Under the pieces are notes generated by a model. That model saw nothing but the letters and a program-made list of their open reading frames with translations, did not search any database and had not been told where the DNA came from. Position numbers and translations under genes: made by a program. Below are positions 19,458 through 27,450 of a DNA stretch of 64,000 nt, piece after piece. Position 1 is the first letter of the stretch; every line of letters begins with the position of its first letter. Location of the stretch: assembly GCF_006974105.1 (NCBI RefSeq), contig NZ_CP036282.1, positions 2,480,001 through 2,544,000 on the forward strand, given 5' to 3'. This stretch comes from Rhodoferax aquaticus. GTDB lineage: Bacteria > Pseudomonadota > Gammaproteobacteria > Burkholderiales > Burkholderiaceae_C.

Positions 19458-20720
19458 TCAGATATCAAACAGCAGACGTGCTGGATCTTCCAGCGCTTCC
19501 TTCATGGCCACCAGACCCAGAACGGCTTCGCGGCCGTCGATGATGCGGTGGTCATAAGACATGGCGAAGTAGTTCATGGGGCGAACCACCACTTGGCCGT
19601 TCTCGACCATGGCGCGGTCTTTCGTGGCGTGCACACCCAGAATGGCGCTTTGTGGCGGGTTGATGATGGGGGTAGACATCATGGAACCGAAGGTACCGCC
19701 GTTGGAGATGGAGAAGGTACCACCGGTCATTTCTTCAATGCCCAGCTTGCCGTCCTTGGCCTTCTGGCCGAACTCGGCAATCTTCTTCTCGATATCGGCA
19801 AAGCTCATCTGGTCTGCATTGCGCAGGATGGGCACCACCAAACCACGGGGTGAGCCCACAGCGATACCGATGTCGAAGTAGCCGTGGTACACGATATCGT
19901 TGCCGTCCACCGACGCGTTCAACACTGGGAACTTCTTCAATGCGTGCACAGCTGCCTTGACGAAGAAGCTCATGAAGCCGAGCTTGCAACCGTGCTCCTT
20001 CTCGAAACGCTCTTGCATGCGCTTGCGCATTTCCATGACAGGCGCCATGTTGATTTCGTTGAAGGTGGTCAGGATGGCGTTAGTGGATTGCGATTGCAGC
20101 AAACGCTCAGCCACGCGAGCACGCAGGCGGCTCATAGGCACGCGCTGCTCAGGGCGACCCGCCATTGAATTAGCCAAGCTCACTGTGGGCGCCGCCACTT
20201 GGGGCAAAGACTTGGTCGGAGCGCCCGTGGGGATTGCGGAAGTAGCTACCACTTTAGGAGCAGCCGCAGCAGCCAATACGTCCCCCTTGGTGATGCGACC
20301 GTCTTTGCCTGTGCCAGACACGTCAGCAGCAGCAATGCCGTTGTCGGCCAAGAGTTTGGCAGCCGCAGGCATGGCAACGCCAGCCTTGGAATTGTTGGAC
20401 ACTGCTGCAGCAGCTACAGGGGCGGCTGCCACAGCCGCAGCAACTGGTGCTGCGGCAGGTGCCACAGCTCCAGCCACCGCAGCGGTATCGATGCGGGCAA
20501 TCAGCTGCTCTGCGGCAACGGTCGCGCCGTCGGCTGCAACCAATTCCACCAACACGCCAGCTGCTGGCGCAGGCACTTCCATCACGACCTTGTCGGTTTC
20601 GACTTCGATCAAGGTTTCGTCGATAGCGACTGCGTCGCCGACCTTCTTTTTCCATTGCAACAGGGTTGCTTCCGCCACAGATTCAGACAGCTGTGGGACT
20701 TTGACTTCTACGATTGCCAT
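19458..20720 (-). CDS. sucB: 2-oxoglutarate dehydrogenase E2, dihydrolipoyl succinyltransferase
   Basis: SucB is the core of the 2-oxoglutarate dehydrogenase complex and transfers succinyl groups to CoA. Domains in order are: lipoyl domain with the modified lysine in [12 protein letters not shown] (about residue 43), an Ala/Pro-rich linker, an E3-binding domain ([20 protein letters not shown], about residues 118-150), a second Ala-rich linker, and the catalytic domain ending in the active-site [12 protein letters not shown]. Length 420 is normal. It follows sucA by 45 bases. Confidence 0.97.
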   Translation of the reverse strand: MAIVEVKVPQLSESVAEATLLQWKKKVGDAVAIDETLIEVETDKVVMEVPAPAAGVLVELVAADGATVAAEQLIARIDTAAVAGAVAPAAAPVAAAVAAAPVAAAAVSNNSKAGVAMPAAAKLLADNGIAAADVSGTGKDGRITKGDVLAAAAAPKVVATSAIPTGAPTKSLPQVAAPTVSLANSMAGRPEQRVPMSRLRARVAERLLQSQSTNAILTTFNEINMAPVMEMRKRMQERFEKEHGCKLGFMSFFVKAAVHALKKFPVLNASVDGNDIVYHGYFDIGIAVGSPRGLVVPILRNADQMSFADIEKKIAEFGQKAKDGKLGIEEMTGGTFSISNGGTFGSMMSTPIINPPQSAILGVHATKDRAMVENGQVVVRPMNYFAMSYDHRIIDGREAVLGLVAMKEALEDPARLLFDI

Positions 20721-20765
20721 ATCAAATTCTTTCCGTTATGTGTTGTGGGGTGAAGTGCTGCTGAC

Positions 20766-23657
20766 TTATTTGGTCAGAACAAAGCCCTTCAACTTGCCAA
20801 ATGCGGCTTCGACCAAAGCTTTTTGCTGCTCTTGGTGCAAGTGGGCATAACCCACCGCGGGGGAGGCAGACGCAGCGCGTCCGGCGTAGCCCAGCTTTTG
20901 GCCATCGAGCATGTTTTCGTGGATGTAGTGCTGCACGAAGAACCACGCGCCTTGGTTTTGTGGCTCATCTTGGCACCACACCACGTCGGTGGCATTCGGG
21001 TACTTTTTGAGCTCAGTGGCAAAGGCTTTGTGCGGGAAGGGGTACAGCTGTTCCACACGGATGATGGCCACATCCGCATCCCCTTTTTCCTCGCGCTTCT
21101 TGACCAAGTCGTAGTACACCTTGCCGGAGCAGGCAATGACGCGCTTGACCTTGTCACCCTTGAGTTCTTTGCTCTCAGGAATGACGGTTTGGAAGCCTCC
21201 TTTGGTGAACTCAGACAAAGGCGAAGTCGCGTCTTTGTTACGCAACAAGCTCTTAGGCGTCATGATGATCAAAGGCTTGCGCAAGTTACGCACCATCTGA
21301 CGACGCAGCACGTGGAAAATCTGGCTGGCCGTGGTGGGCTGCACGATCTGCATGTTGGTGTCAGCGGCCAATTGCATGAATCGCTCCAGGCGCGCCGAGC
21401 TGTGCTCGGGGCCTTGGCCTTCATAGCCGTGGGGCAACATCAAGGTGATGCCGTTCACACGGCCCCACTTCACTTCGCCGGACGCAATAAACTGGTCGAT
21501 CACCACTTGGGCGCCATTGGCGAAATCGCCGAACTGGGCTTCCCAGATCACCAGAGTGTTCGGGTCGTTGGATGCATAACCGTACTCAAAGCCCAACACT
21601 GCCTCTTCGGACAGGATGGAGTCGATCACGACAAACGGGGCCTGGTTATCGGCCACGTTTTGCAAAGGCACGTAGGTGCCTGCATCCCACTTTTCACGCT
21701 TTTGGTCGTGAATGACGGCGTGGCGGTGGGTAAAGGTACCGCGTCCACAATCTTCACCCGACAAACGCACGGGGTAGCCGCTGGCCACCAAAGAGGCGAA
21801 GGCCATGTGCTCGCCCATGCCCCAATCCACATTGACCTCACCACGGCCCATGGCTGCGCGGTCGTCGTAGACCTTTTTCACCAATTGGTGGGGGGTGACG
21901 CTTTCTGGAATAGTCGTAAGCTTTTCAGACAAACGTTTCCATTCGGTCATGGGGATAGCGGTGTCGCCAGCGTCAGTCCACTTCTTGCCCAAGAAGGGAG
22001 ACCAGTCCACTGCGTACTTACTCTTGAAGTTTGTCAGTACGGGATCCACGGTGTGCTTACCAGCATCCATCGCGGCACGGTATTCCTTGATCATGGCATC
22101 ACCTAGCTCGGCGCCCAAGCCTTGGGCCGCCAATTTGTCCGCGTACAGCTTGCGGGTGCCGGGGTGCGCACTGATTTTTTTGTACATCAATGGCTGGGTG
22201 AGCGACGGTGTGTCTTGCTCGTTGTGACCCAGTTTGCGGTAGCAGGTAATGTCTACCACCACGTCTTGGCCGAATTCCATGCGGAACTCCAAGGCCAACT
22301 GAGTGGCCAGCACCACTGCTTCTGGGTCGTCACCATTCACGTGCAACACGGGCGACTCCACCATCTTCACGATGTCGGTACAAAACGCGCTAGAGCGCAT
22401 ATCGCGTGGGTCCGACGTGGTGAAACCGATCTGGTTATTGATGATGATGTGCACCGTGCCGCCTGTGGTGTAACCACGGGTTTGGGCCAGGGCCAGAGTT
22501 TCTTGGTTGACGCCTTGACCACCAAACGCTGCATCACCGTGCACCAGCACGGGCAACACTTGGGCGCCTTTGGGGTCGCCGCGGCGGTCCATACGCGCGC
22601 GCACTGAACCTTCCACCACGGGATTCACAATTTCCAAGTGAGACGGGTTAAAAGCCAGCGACAAATGCACAGGGCCACCAGCCGTGGACACATCGGAACT
22701 AAAGCCTTGGTGGTACTTCACGTCACCAGCAGGCAGCTCCTCTGGGGCGGTGTGGTCAAACTCAGCAAACAGGTCTGCAGGCATCTTGCCCAAGGTGTTC
22801 ACCAGTACGTTCAGGCGGCCACGGTGGGCCATACCGATCACGATTTCTTGGATACCTTTGGCACCGGCTTGCTGGATCAGCTCGTCCATGGCGGCGATAA
22901 AGCTTTCGCCGCCTTCGAGGGAGAAGCGCTTTTGGCCCACGTACTTGGTGTGCAAGTAGCGCTCCAAGCCTTCAGCCGCAGTCAGGCGCTCTAGGATGTG
23001 TTTTTTCTTTTCTGCGTTGAACTGGGGCTTGCTACGGGTCGCCTCCAGCTTTTGCTGCCACCAGCGTTTTTGGTTTTGGTCGGTGGTGTACATGTACTCC
23101 ACGCCGATGGTGCCGCAGTAGGTTTCGCGCAAAGCGTTCATGAGCTCACGCAGGCTCATGGACTCTTTACCGAAGAACGTGTTGCTGATGTTGAAGACCG
23201 TTTCTTGGTCTGCATCATTGAAGCCGTAGAAAGATGGCTCCAATTCAGGAATCTTGTCGCGCTCCATGCGCTTGAGGGGGTCCAGATCTGCCCAGCGTGC
23301 GCCCACATTACGGTAGGCAGCAATCAACTGCTGCACAGCAGTGCGCTTGCGCCCCATTTCGGAGTCTGCGCCCGTTGCCATGACGGTTTGCTTGACGCCC
23401 TTTTTGGCCAGATCCACAAATGCGTTGATGACGGGCAAATGCGCCACGTCTTTGGCAGTGCTACCGTCTACGGCGGGCACGTGCTGCAAGGCATCGAAGT
23501 AGTCGCGCCATGAATCTGGCACGCTGCCAGGGTTGGCGAGGTAGTTTTCGTACATCTCTTCGACATACGGTGCATTGCCACCAAACAGGTAGGTATTGCT
23601 TTGGTACGCCTGATAGACAGACGCGTTGGAACCCGCTTGGGGTGTTGTTTCACTCAT
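20766..23657 (-). CDS. sucA: 2-oxoglutarate dehydrogenase E1
   Basis: SucA is the thiamine-dependent decarboxylase of the TCA cycle that starts conversion of 2-oxoglutarate to succinyl-CoA. The 963-residue product carries the N-terminal E1o-specific segment (NTYLFGGNAPYVEEMYENYL), GMAHRGRLNVLVNTLGK, the ThDP site (HGDAAFGGQGVNQETL with NNQIGFTTSD) and the C-terminal transketolase-like half (LSGEDCGRGTFTHRHA, LPHGYEGQGPEHSSARLER). A GGAGG lies about 12 bases before the ATG, and just upstream is a small inverted repeat (GTTTCC...GGAAAC, 23673-23689). It heads the sucA-sucB-lpdA unit. Confidence 0.98.
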   Translation of the reverse strand: MSETTPQAGSNASVYQAYQSNTYLFGGNAPYVEEMYENYLANPGSVPDSWRDYFDALQHVPAVDGSTAKDVAHLPVINAFVDLAKKGVKQTVMATGADSEMGRKRTAVQQLIAAYRNVGARWADLDPLKRMERDKIPELEPSFYGFNDADQETVFNISNTFFGKESMSLRELMNALRETYCGTIGVEYMYTTDQNQKRWWQQKLEATRSKPQFNAEKKKHILERLTAAEGLERYLHTKYVGQKRFSLEGGESFIAAMDELIQQAGAKGIQEIVIGMAHRGRLNVLVNTLGKMPADLFAEFDHTAPEELPAGDVKYHQGFSSDVSTAGGPVHLSLAFNPSHLEIVNPVVEGSVRARMDRRGDPKGAQVLPVLVHGDAAFGGQGVNQETLALAQTRGYTTGGTVHIIINNQIGFTTSDPRDMRSSAFCTDIVKMVESPVLHVNGDDPEAVVLATQLALEFRMEFGQDVVVDITCYRKLGHNEQDTPSLTQPLMYKKISAHPGTRKLYADKLAAQGLGAELGDAMIKEYRAAMDAGKHTVDPVLTNFKSKYAVDWSPFLGKKWTDAGDTAIPMTEWKRLSEKLTTIPESVTPHQLVKKVYDDRAAMGRGEVNVDWGMGEHMAFASLVASGYPVRLSGEDCGRGTFTHRHAVIHDQKREKWDAGTYVPLQNVADNQAPFVVIDSILSEEAVLGFEYGYASNDPNTLVIWEAQFGDFANGAQVVIDQFIASGEVKWGRVNGITLMLPHGYEGQGPEHSSARLERFMQLAADTNMQIVQPTTASQIFHVLRRQMVRNLRKPLIIMTPKSLLRNKDATSPLSEFTKGGFQTVIPESKELKGDKVKRVIACSGKVYYDLVKKREEKGDADVAIIRVEQLYPFPHKAFATELKKYPNATDVVWCQDEPQNQGAWFFVQHYIHENMLDGQKLGYAGRAASASPAVGYAHLHQEQQKALVEAAFGKLKGFVLTK

Positions 23658-23859
23658 TTTCCGCTTACCTCCGTTTCCCTTCAGGAAACATTAGCTGGTT
23701 AAAGCTTGTTAATTAACCTTCCGCGTCACGGCTTGACCGGTTTGCGGATGCGACTGTGGCATGGGAAGGGCCTAAATTGCAGGCTGGATTGTGCCACCGA
23801 AACCCAGAAGCACCAAAAGCACACAAACTAAGGCATGCCTTTTGCGCATAGCTCTATGC

Positions 23860-25755
23860 CTATTTCACCAAGGCGTCTTTAATCTGTTGCAAGGCTAGGG
23901 GGTCATCCATGGTGGTAAGGTCCCCGGGGTCTCTTCCCTCACATAGGGCCTGTATGGCGCGGCGCAAGGTCTTACCGCTGCGCGTTTTAGGCAGGATGCT
24001 GACAAAACGTATACGGGCCGGGCGACCCAAGGCACCTAGAGATTGGTCGACCACCTTCATGACTTCCGCTTCGAGCTTGAGGTAGGCTGCAGCGTCCGCG
24101 AGGCCACTGGCATCTTTCACAACCGCAAAGGCCACTGCTACTTGCCCCTTTAGGTCGTCAGCGACACCCACTACCGCGACCTCTGCAATATTGGGATGGC
24201 TGGCGATGCTCTCTTCGATCTCACGGGTGCCAAGTCGGTGGCCCGCCACGTTGATCACATCGTCGGTACGCCCAAGGATGAAGAAATACCCATCTTCATC
24301 GCGAATTCCCCAATCAAACGTGCTGTAAACCAACTTGTTGGGCACGCTGGACCAGTAAGTGTTTACAAAACGCGCGTCATCGCGCCATACCGTTTGCAAG
24401 CACCCGGGCGGCAATGGCCCTTCAATTGCGACAACCCCCTTCTGATTGGGGCCCGTCAGCTCAGCGCCCGTTTGGTCATCCAGGAGCTTGACGTTGTACC
24501 CGTACACAGGCTTGCCGGGAGAGCCGAACTTGCTTTTGGCAGTCTCCACGCCATTGCACAAAGACAAGATGGGCCACCCTGTCTCTGTCTGCCAGTAGTT
24601 GTCGATGATGGGTTTGCCCAAGCTTTCGCTAATCCACTGCGCGGTCGGCTCGTCCAAGGGCTCACCAGCCAGAAATAAGGCGCGCAAACTACTCAGGTTG
24701 TATTTACTTAGCAAGGCAGGATCTTGCTTCTTCAGCACCCGCACCGCAGTGGGGGCGCTAAACATCACCGTGACTTGGTACTTTTCAACCAAACTCCACC
24801 AGACACCTGCGTCTGGGCGGGTCGGCAAGCCCTCGTACACGATGGTCGCCATGCCGGCAATCAAAGGCCCGTAAATGATGTAGCTGTGCCCCACCACCCA
24901 GCCAATGTCACTGGTAGAAAAATAGGTTTCGCCCGCCTTGCCCCCGTAGATGTACTTCATGCTGGCAGCAAGCGCTACGGCGTAGCCACCGGTGTCACGC
25001 TGCACGCCCTTGGGCTTGCCGGTGGTGCCACTTGTGTAAAGGGTGTAGCTGGGATGTGTAGCGTCCACCCAGGTGCATGGGATCGAAGCGCCTAAATGCT
25101 GTTGGCGCATTTGCGCCCACAGATGGTCGCGACCAGCTGCCAAATTCATAGCGGAAAGCGCGCGATCAACCAATAGAACAGCGGTGGGCTTGTGTTTGGA
25201 CTGGGCGATGGCTTCATCCAACAAGGGCTTGTAAGGAATCACCTTGCCAGCACGAGAACCCGCATCCGCACTGACGATCAGGCAAGGCTCCGCGTCTTCA
25301 ATGCGAGACGCCAAGGCGCCTGACGCAAATCCGCCAAACACCACACAGTGAATAGCACCTAGGCGGGCACAGGCCAGCATCGCAAACGCTGCCTCAGCGA
25401 CCATGGGCATGTAAATCAAAACGCGGTCACCTTGCTTGACACCTAGCGCTGCGAACACCGAAGCCATGACCTGCACCTCAGCATGCAGTTGAGCAAAGGT
25501 GTAGGTTCGTTCAGTATCGGTTTCTGTGGAAACTGCAATCAAGGCGACTTGGTCAGCCCTTTGATTCAAATGCCGGTCCACCGCGTTGTGGCAAAGGTTG
25601 GTTTTCCCACCGACAAACCAACGCGCAAATGGGGGATTGGAGTAGTCGCACACCTGAGTCGGCGGCGTATGCCAATCCACCAAACCCGACTGCTCTGCCC
25701 AAAACTCGTCCCTGTGTTCGATGGAACGTCGATGGAAATCTGCGTACGCACTCAT
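23860..25755 (-). CDS. prpE: Propionyl-CoA synthetase (acyl-CoA synthetase family)
   Basis: An AMP-forming ligase that activates propionate (and usually acetate) to its CoA thioester. The P-loop motif YTSGTTGKPKGV, the adenylate motif DNYWQTETGWP, the hinge GRTDDVINVAGHRLGTREIE and the C-terminal catalytic lysine in KTRSGKTLRRAIQ are present. Length 631 and the start YADFHRRSIEHRDEFWAEQ fit PrpE better than Acs. No prpB/C/D gene lies nearby, so it stands alone. Acetate as main substrate cannot be excluded. Confidence 0.88.
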   Translation of the reverse strand: MSAYADFHRRSIEHRDEFWAEQSGLVDWHTPPTQVCDYSNPPFARWFVGGKTNLCHNAVDRHLNQRADQVALIAVSTETDTERTYTFAQLHAEVQVMASVFAALGVKQGDRVLIYMPMVAEAAFAMLACARLGAIHCVVFGGFASGALASRIEDAEPCLIVSADAGSRAGKVIPYKPLLDEAIAQSKHKPTAVLLVDRALSAMNLAAGRDHLWAQMRQQHLGASIPCTWVDATHPSYTLYTSGTTGKPKGVQRDTGGYAVALAASMKYIYGGKAGETYFSTSDIGWVVGHSYIIYGPLIAGMATIVYEGLPTRPDAGVWWSLVEKYQVTVMFSAPTAVRVLKKQDPALLSKYNLSSLRALFLAGEPLDEPTAQWISESLGKPIIDNYWQTETGWPILSLCNGVETAKSKFGSPGKPVYGYNVKLLDDQTGAELTGPNQKGVVAIEGPLPPGCLQTVWRDDARFVNTYWSSVPNKLVYSTFDWGIRDEDGYFFILGRTDDVINVAGHRLGTREIEESIASHPNIAEVAVVGVADDLKGQVAVAFAVVKDASGLADAAAYLKLEAEVMKVVDQSLGALGRPARIRFVSILPKTRSGKTLRRAIQALCEGRDPGDLTTMDDPLALQQIKDALVK

Positions 25756-25916
25756 ATGGTGTCCCCATAGAAATTATTGAATCTGCATTCATAATTATGG
25801 GGACCCAGCTTTCTACTGGCTGACTCGACACGACGCCACGCCTTCAACACTGTTGTTGCAGATCACAGGTTCAACCCGATCAGTCGGCGGGGTCAAAACA
25901 AAGCCTCTTTTGCTTG

Positions 25917-26525
25917 CTATTTGATGATTGCGTGGATTTCTTTGAAATCTGGATGCTCAGCGGTACGCAACCACTCAAACGCAACCATTTCGGTAGTTAC
26001 CAATTCAACACCTGCACCTGCCAAACGGTCAAAGGCGGCGTCACGGTTGCGCTCTGTGCGTGAACTGCACGCATCAGTGACTACCCAAACTTCAAACTCA
26101 TCCTCCAAAAGATCAAGCGCGGTTTGTAGCAGGCACACATGGGCTTCACACCCCGCCAGCACGACGGATCCCCGCCCCGACGCGGCGGGCTTTTGCAAGT
26201 GCTTAGGTAAGCTTCGTGCATTACCCTGCACCGGCTTAACCGGGGGGCGGAGCATTTCGCCAAGCCCTTCTTCGACCGCACTGAACTGCATTTTGCTCAG
26301 CATCATCGCGTTCACGCTGCCCAAAGCCGCAGCCAGCTCAGGTACGCTATGCCCCAGTTTTGATGGGTTTTGCTCTGTCGCAAAGCTCGGCAGCTGAAAC
26401 ACCTTCGCCATCCGAGCCAAACGGACGGCATTGGCAATGACCGAAGGTCCATCCAACATCACAGGCATCAGCTGCACCTGATAATCAACCAGAACCAACT
26501 GAGAGTCTTCTACTTCAAGCAACAT
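25917..26525 (-). CDS. Isochorismatase-family hydrolase
   Basis: A cysteine hydrolase of the isochorismatase/nicotinamidase superfamily, nearest in look to the YcaC-like group. The catalytic aspartate is in LVLVDYQVQLMP and the nucleophile cysteine in VVLAGCEAHVCLLQTALDLL, followed by the typical VVTDACSSRTERNRDAAFDR. The substrate is unknown. I start it at ATG 26523-26525 (MLLEVEDSQL), preceded by GGAAGG; an upstream extension lacks homology-like content. It sits alone between prpE and an NlpC/P60 gene. Confidence 0.88.
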   Translation of the reverse strand: MLLEVEDSQLVLVDYQVQLMPVMLDGPSVIANAVRLARMAKVFQLPSFATEQNPSKLGHSVPELAAALGSVNAMMLSKMQFSAVEEGLGEMLRPPVKPVQGNARSLPKHLQKPAASGRGSVVLAGCEAHVCLLQTALDLLEDEFEVWVVTDACSSRTERNRDAAFDRLAGAGVELVTTEMVAFEWLRTAEHPDFKEIHAIIK

Positions 26526-26711
26526 AATGAGCCTTCCAAATAAATGGGTGAGAGCATAACCAATGCCGAGGCGCAATCTATCTTCGTTGTTTCGAACACG
26601 CTGGGCAGCACCCCCTGTGCACTGCCAAAGGATGCACAAACGGTCTACTTGGTAACAAGATAATTCAAAGGAATCAATATGTTAGATCCCACATATCAAG
26701 CTTTACCTTTA

Positions 26712-26740
26712 TTGACAGCCCTTTTCGCCAAGGTTAAGCT
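26712..26740 (+). promoter_or_regulatory. Candidate sigma-70 promoter for the NlpC/P60 gene
   Basis: A perfect -35 hexamer TTGACA (26712-26717) is followed after 17 bases by TAAGCT (26735-26740), a weak -10 with three matches to consensus. The -10 ends only six bases before the ATG at 26747, so transcription would start on or next to the initiation codon. See the finding on a possible leaderless message. Confidence 0.4.
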
Positions 26741-26746
26741 GTACCT

Positions 26747-27298
26747 ATGAGACTACTTGCCCTCGTTCTATCACTTGCAGTGTGTTTGCCCTCTTGGGCG
26801 GAACCGAGCAAGACCACAGACGAGATCGCGAAATTCATGACAGAACGCGGATTGCTAGAACGAATCGGCGACGTGGGCAATACGGTCGAGGCAAAGGCGT
26901 CGGAACTGGTCGTCAACGCCATGGGATTTCTTGGGGTTCCTTACAAGCGCGGCGGAACCAGCGTTGAAACCGGATTTGACTGCAGCGGCTTTGTTCGCAC
27001 CATCTACGAACAAACCGCGGGCTTGCTTCTTCCAAGAAAAGCCGAGCAGCAGGCCGCAGCGACTGAAAAAATAGACAAGAGTGAGCTTCGCCCGGGAGAC
27101 TTGGTGTTCTTCAACACCATGCGACGTGCATTTAGCCATGTAGGCATTTACGTGGGTAATGGGAAATTCATCCACTCCCCCAAACCGGGTGCCGAAGTCA
27201 GAGTAGAAGACATGGGCATCAGCTACTGGGCCCGCCGCTTTGATGGCGCACGCCGAGTGCAGGCTGAGGCCCCCCTCAGTCCCCCGCCCGCTCAGTAG
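26747..27298 (+). CDS. NlpC/P60 cell-wall peptidase
   Basis: A secreted endopeptidase predicted to cut peptide stems of peptidoglycan. A signal peptide (MRLLALVLSLAVCLPSWA) precedes a helical stretch and the NlpC/P60 domain (about residues 50-170). The nucleophile cysteine is in TGFDCSGFVRTIY, and the catalytic histidine in FSHVGIYVGNGKFIHSP. It resembles the small Spr/YafL-like enzymes of 150-200 residues. No good ribosome site precedes the ATG. Confidence 0.9.
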   Translation: MRLLALVLSLAVCLPSWAEPSKTTDEIAKFMTERGLLERIGDVGNTVEAKASELVVNAMGFLGVPYKRGGTSVETGFDCSGFVRTIYEQTAGLLLPRKAEQQAAATEKIDKSELRPGDLVFFNTMRRAFSHVGIYVGNGKFIHSPKPGAEVRVEDMGISYWARRFDGARRVQAEAPLSPPPAQ

Positions 27299-27450
27299 AT
27301 TGAATTTACAAGCCCCCAACTAAGGGGCAATGGCTTGATGTTGCGCAAGGCGGATACCTTGCAGAGCAATATGCTGTCCCGCATGTTGTTCAACTAGGTC
27401 TGAGCCATGCACGATCTCCGCTCCACTGCCCGTATACATAGGCCACGCCC

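Noticed and set aside
18040..19557. Open frame of 505 codons on the plus strand opposite lpdA
   Set aside because: It is a shadow of a GC-rich gene; the lpdA frame carries all active-site motifs, and the antisense translation has a His/Val/Gly-rich composition with no domain.
20823..22106. Open frame of 427 codons on the plus strand opposite sucA
   Set aside because: Same reason: an antisense frame over a clear SucA, with biased composition and no ribosome site.
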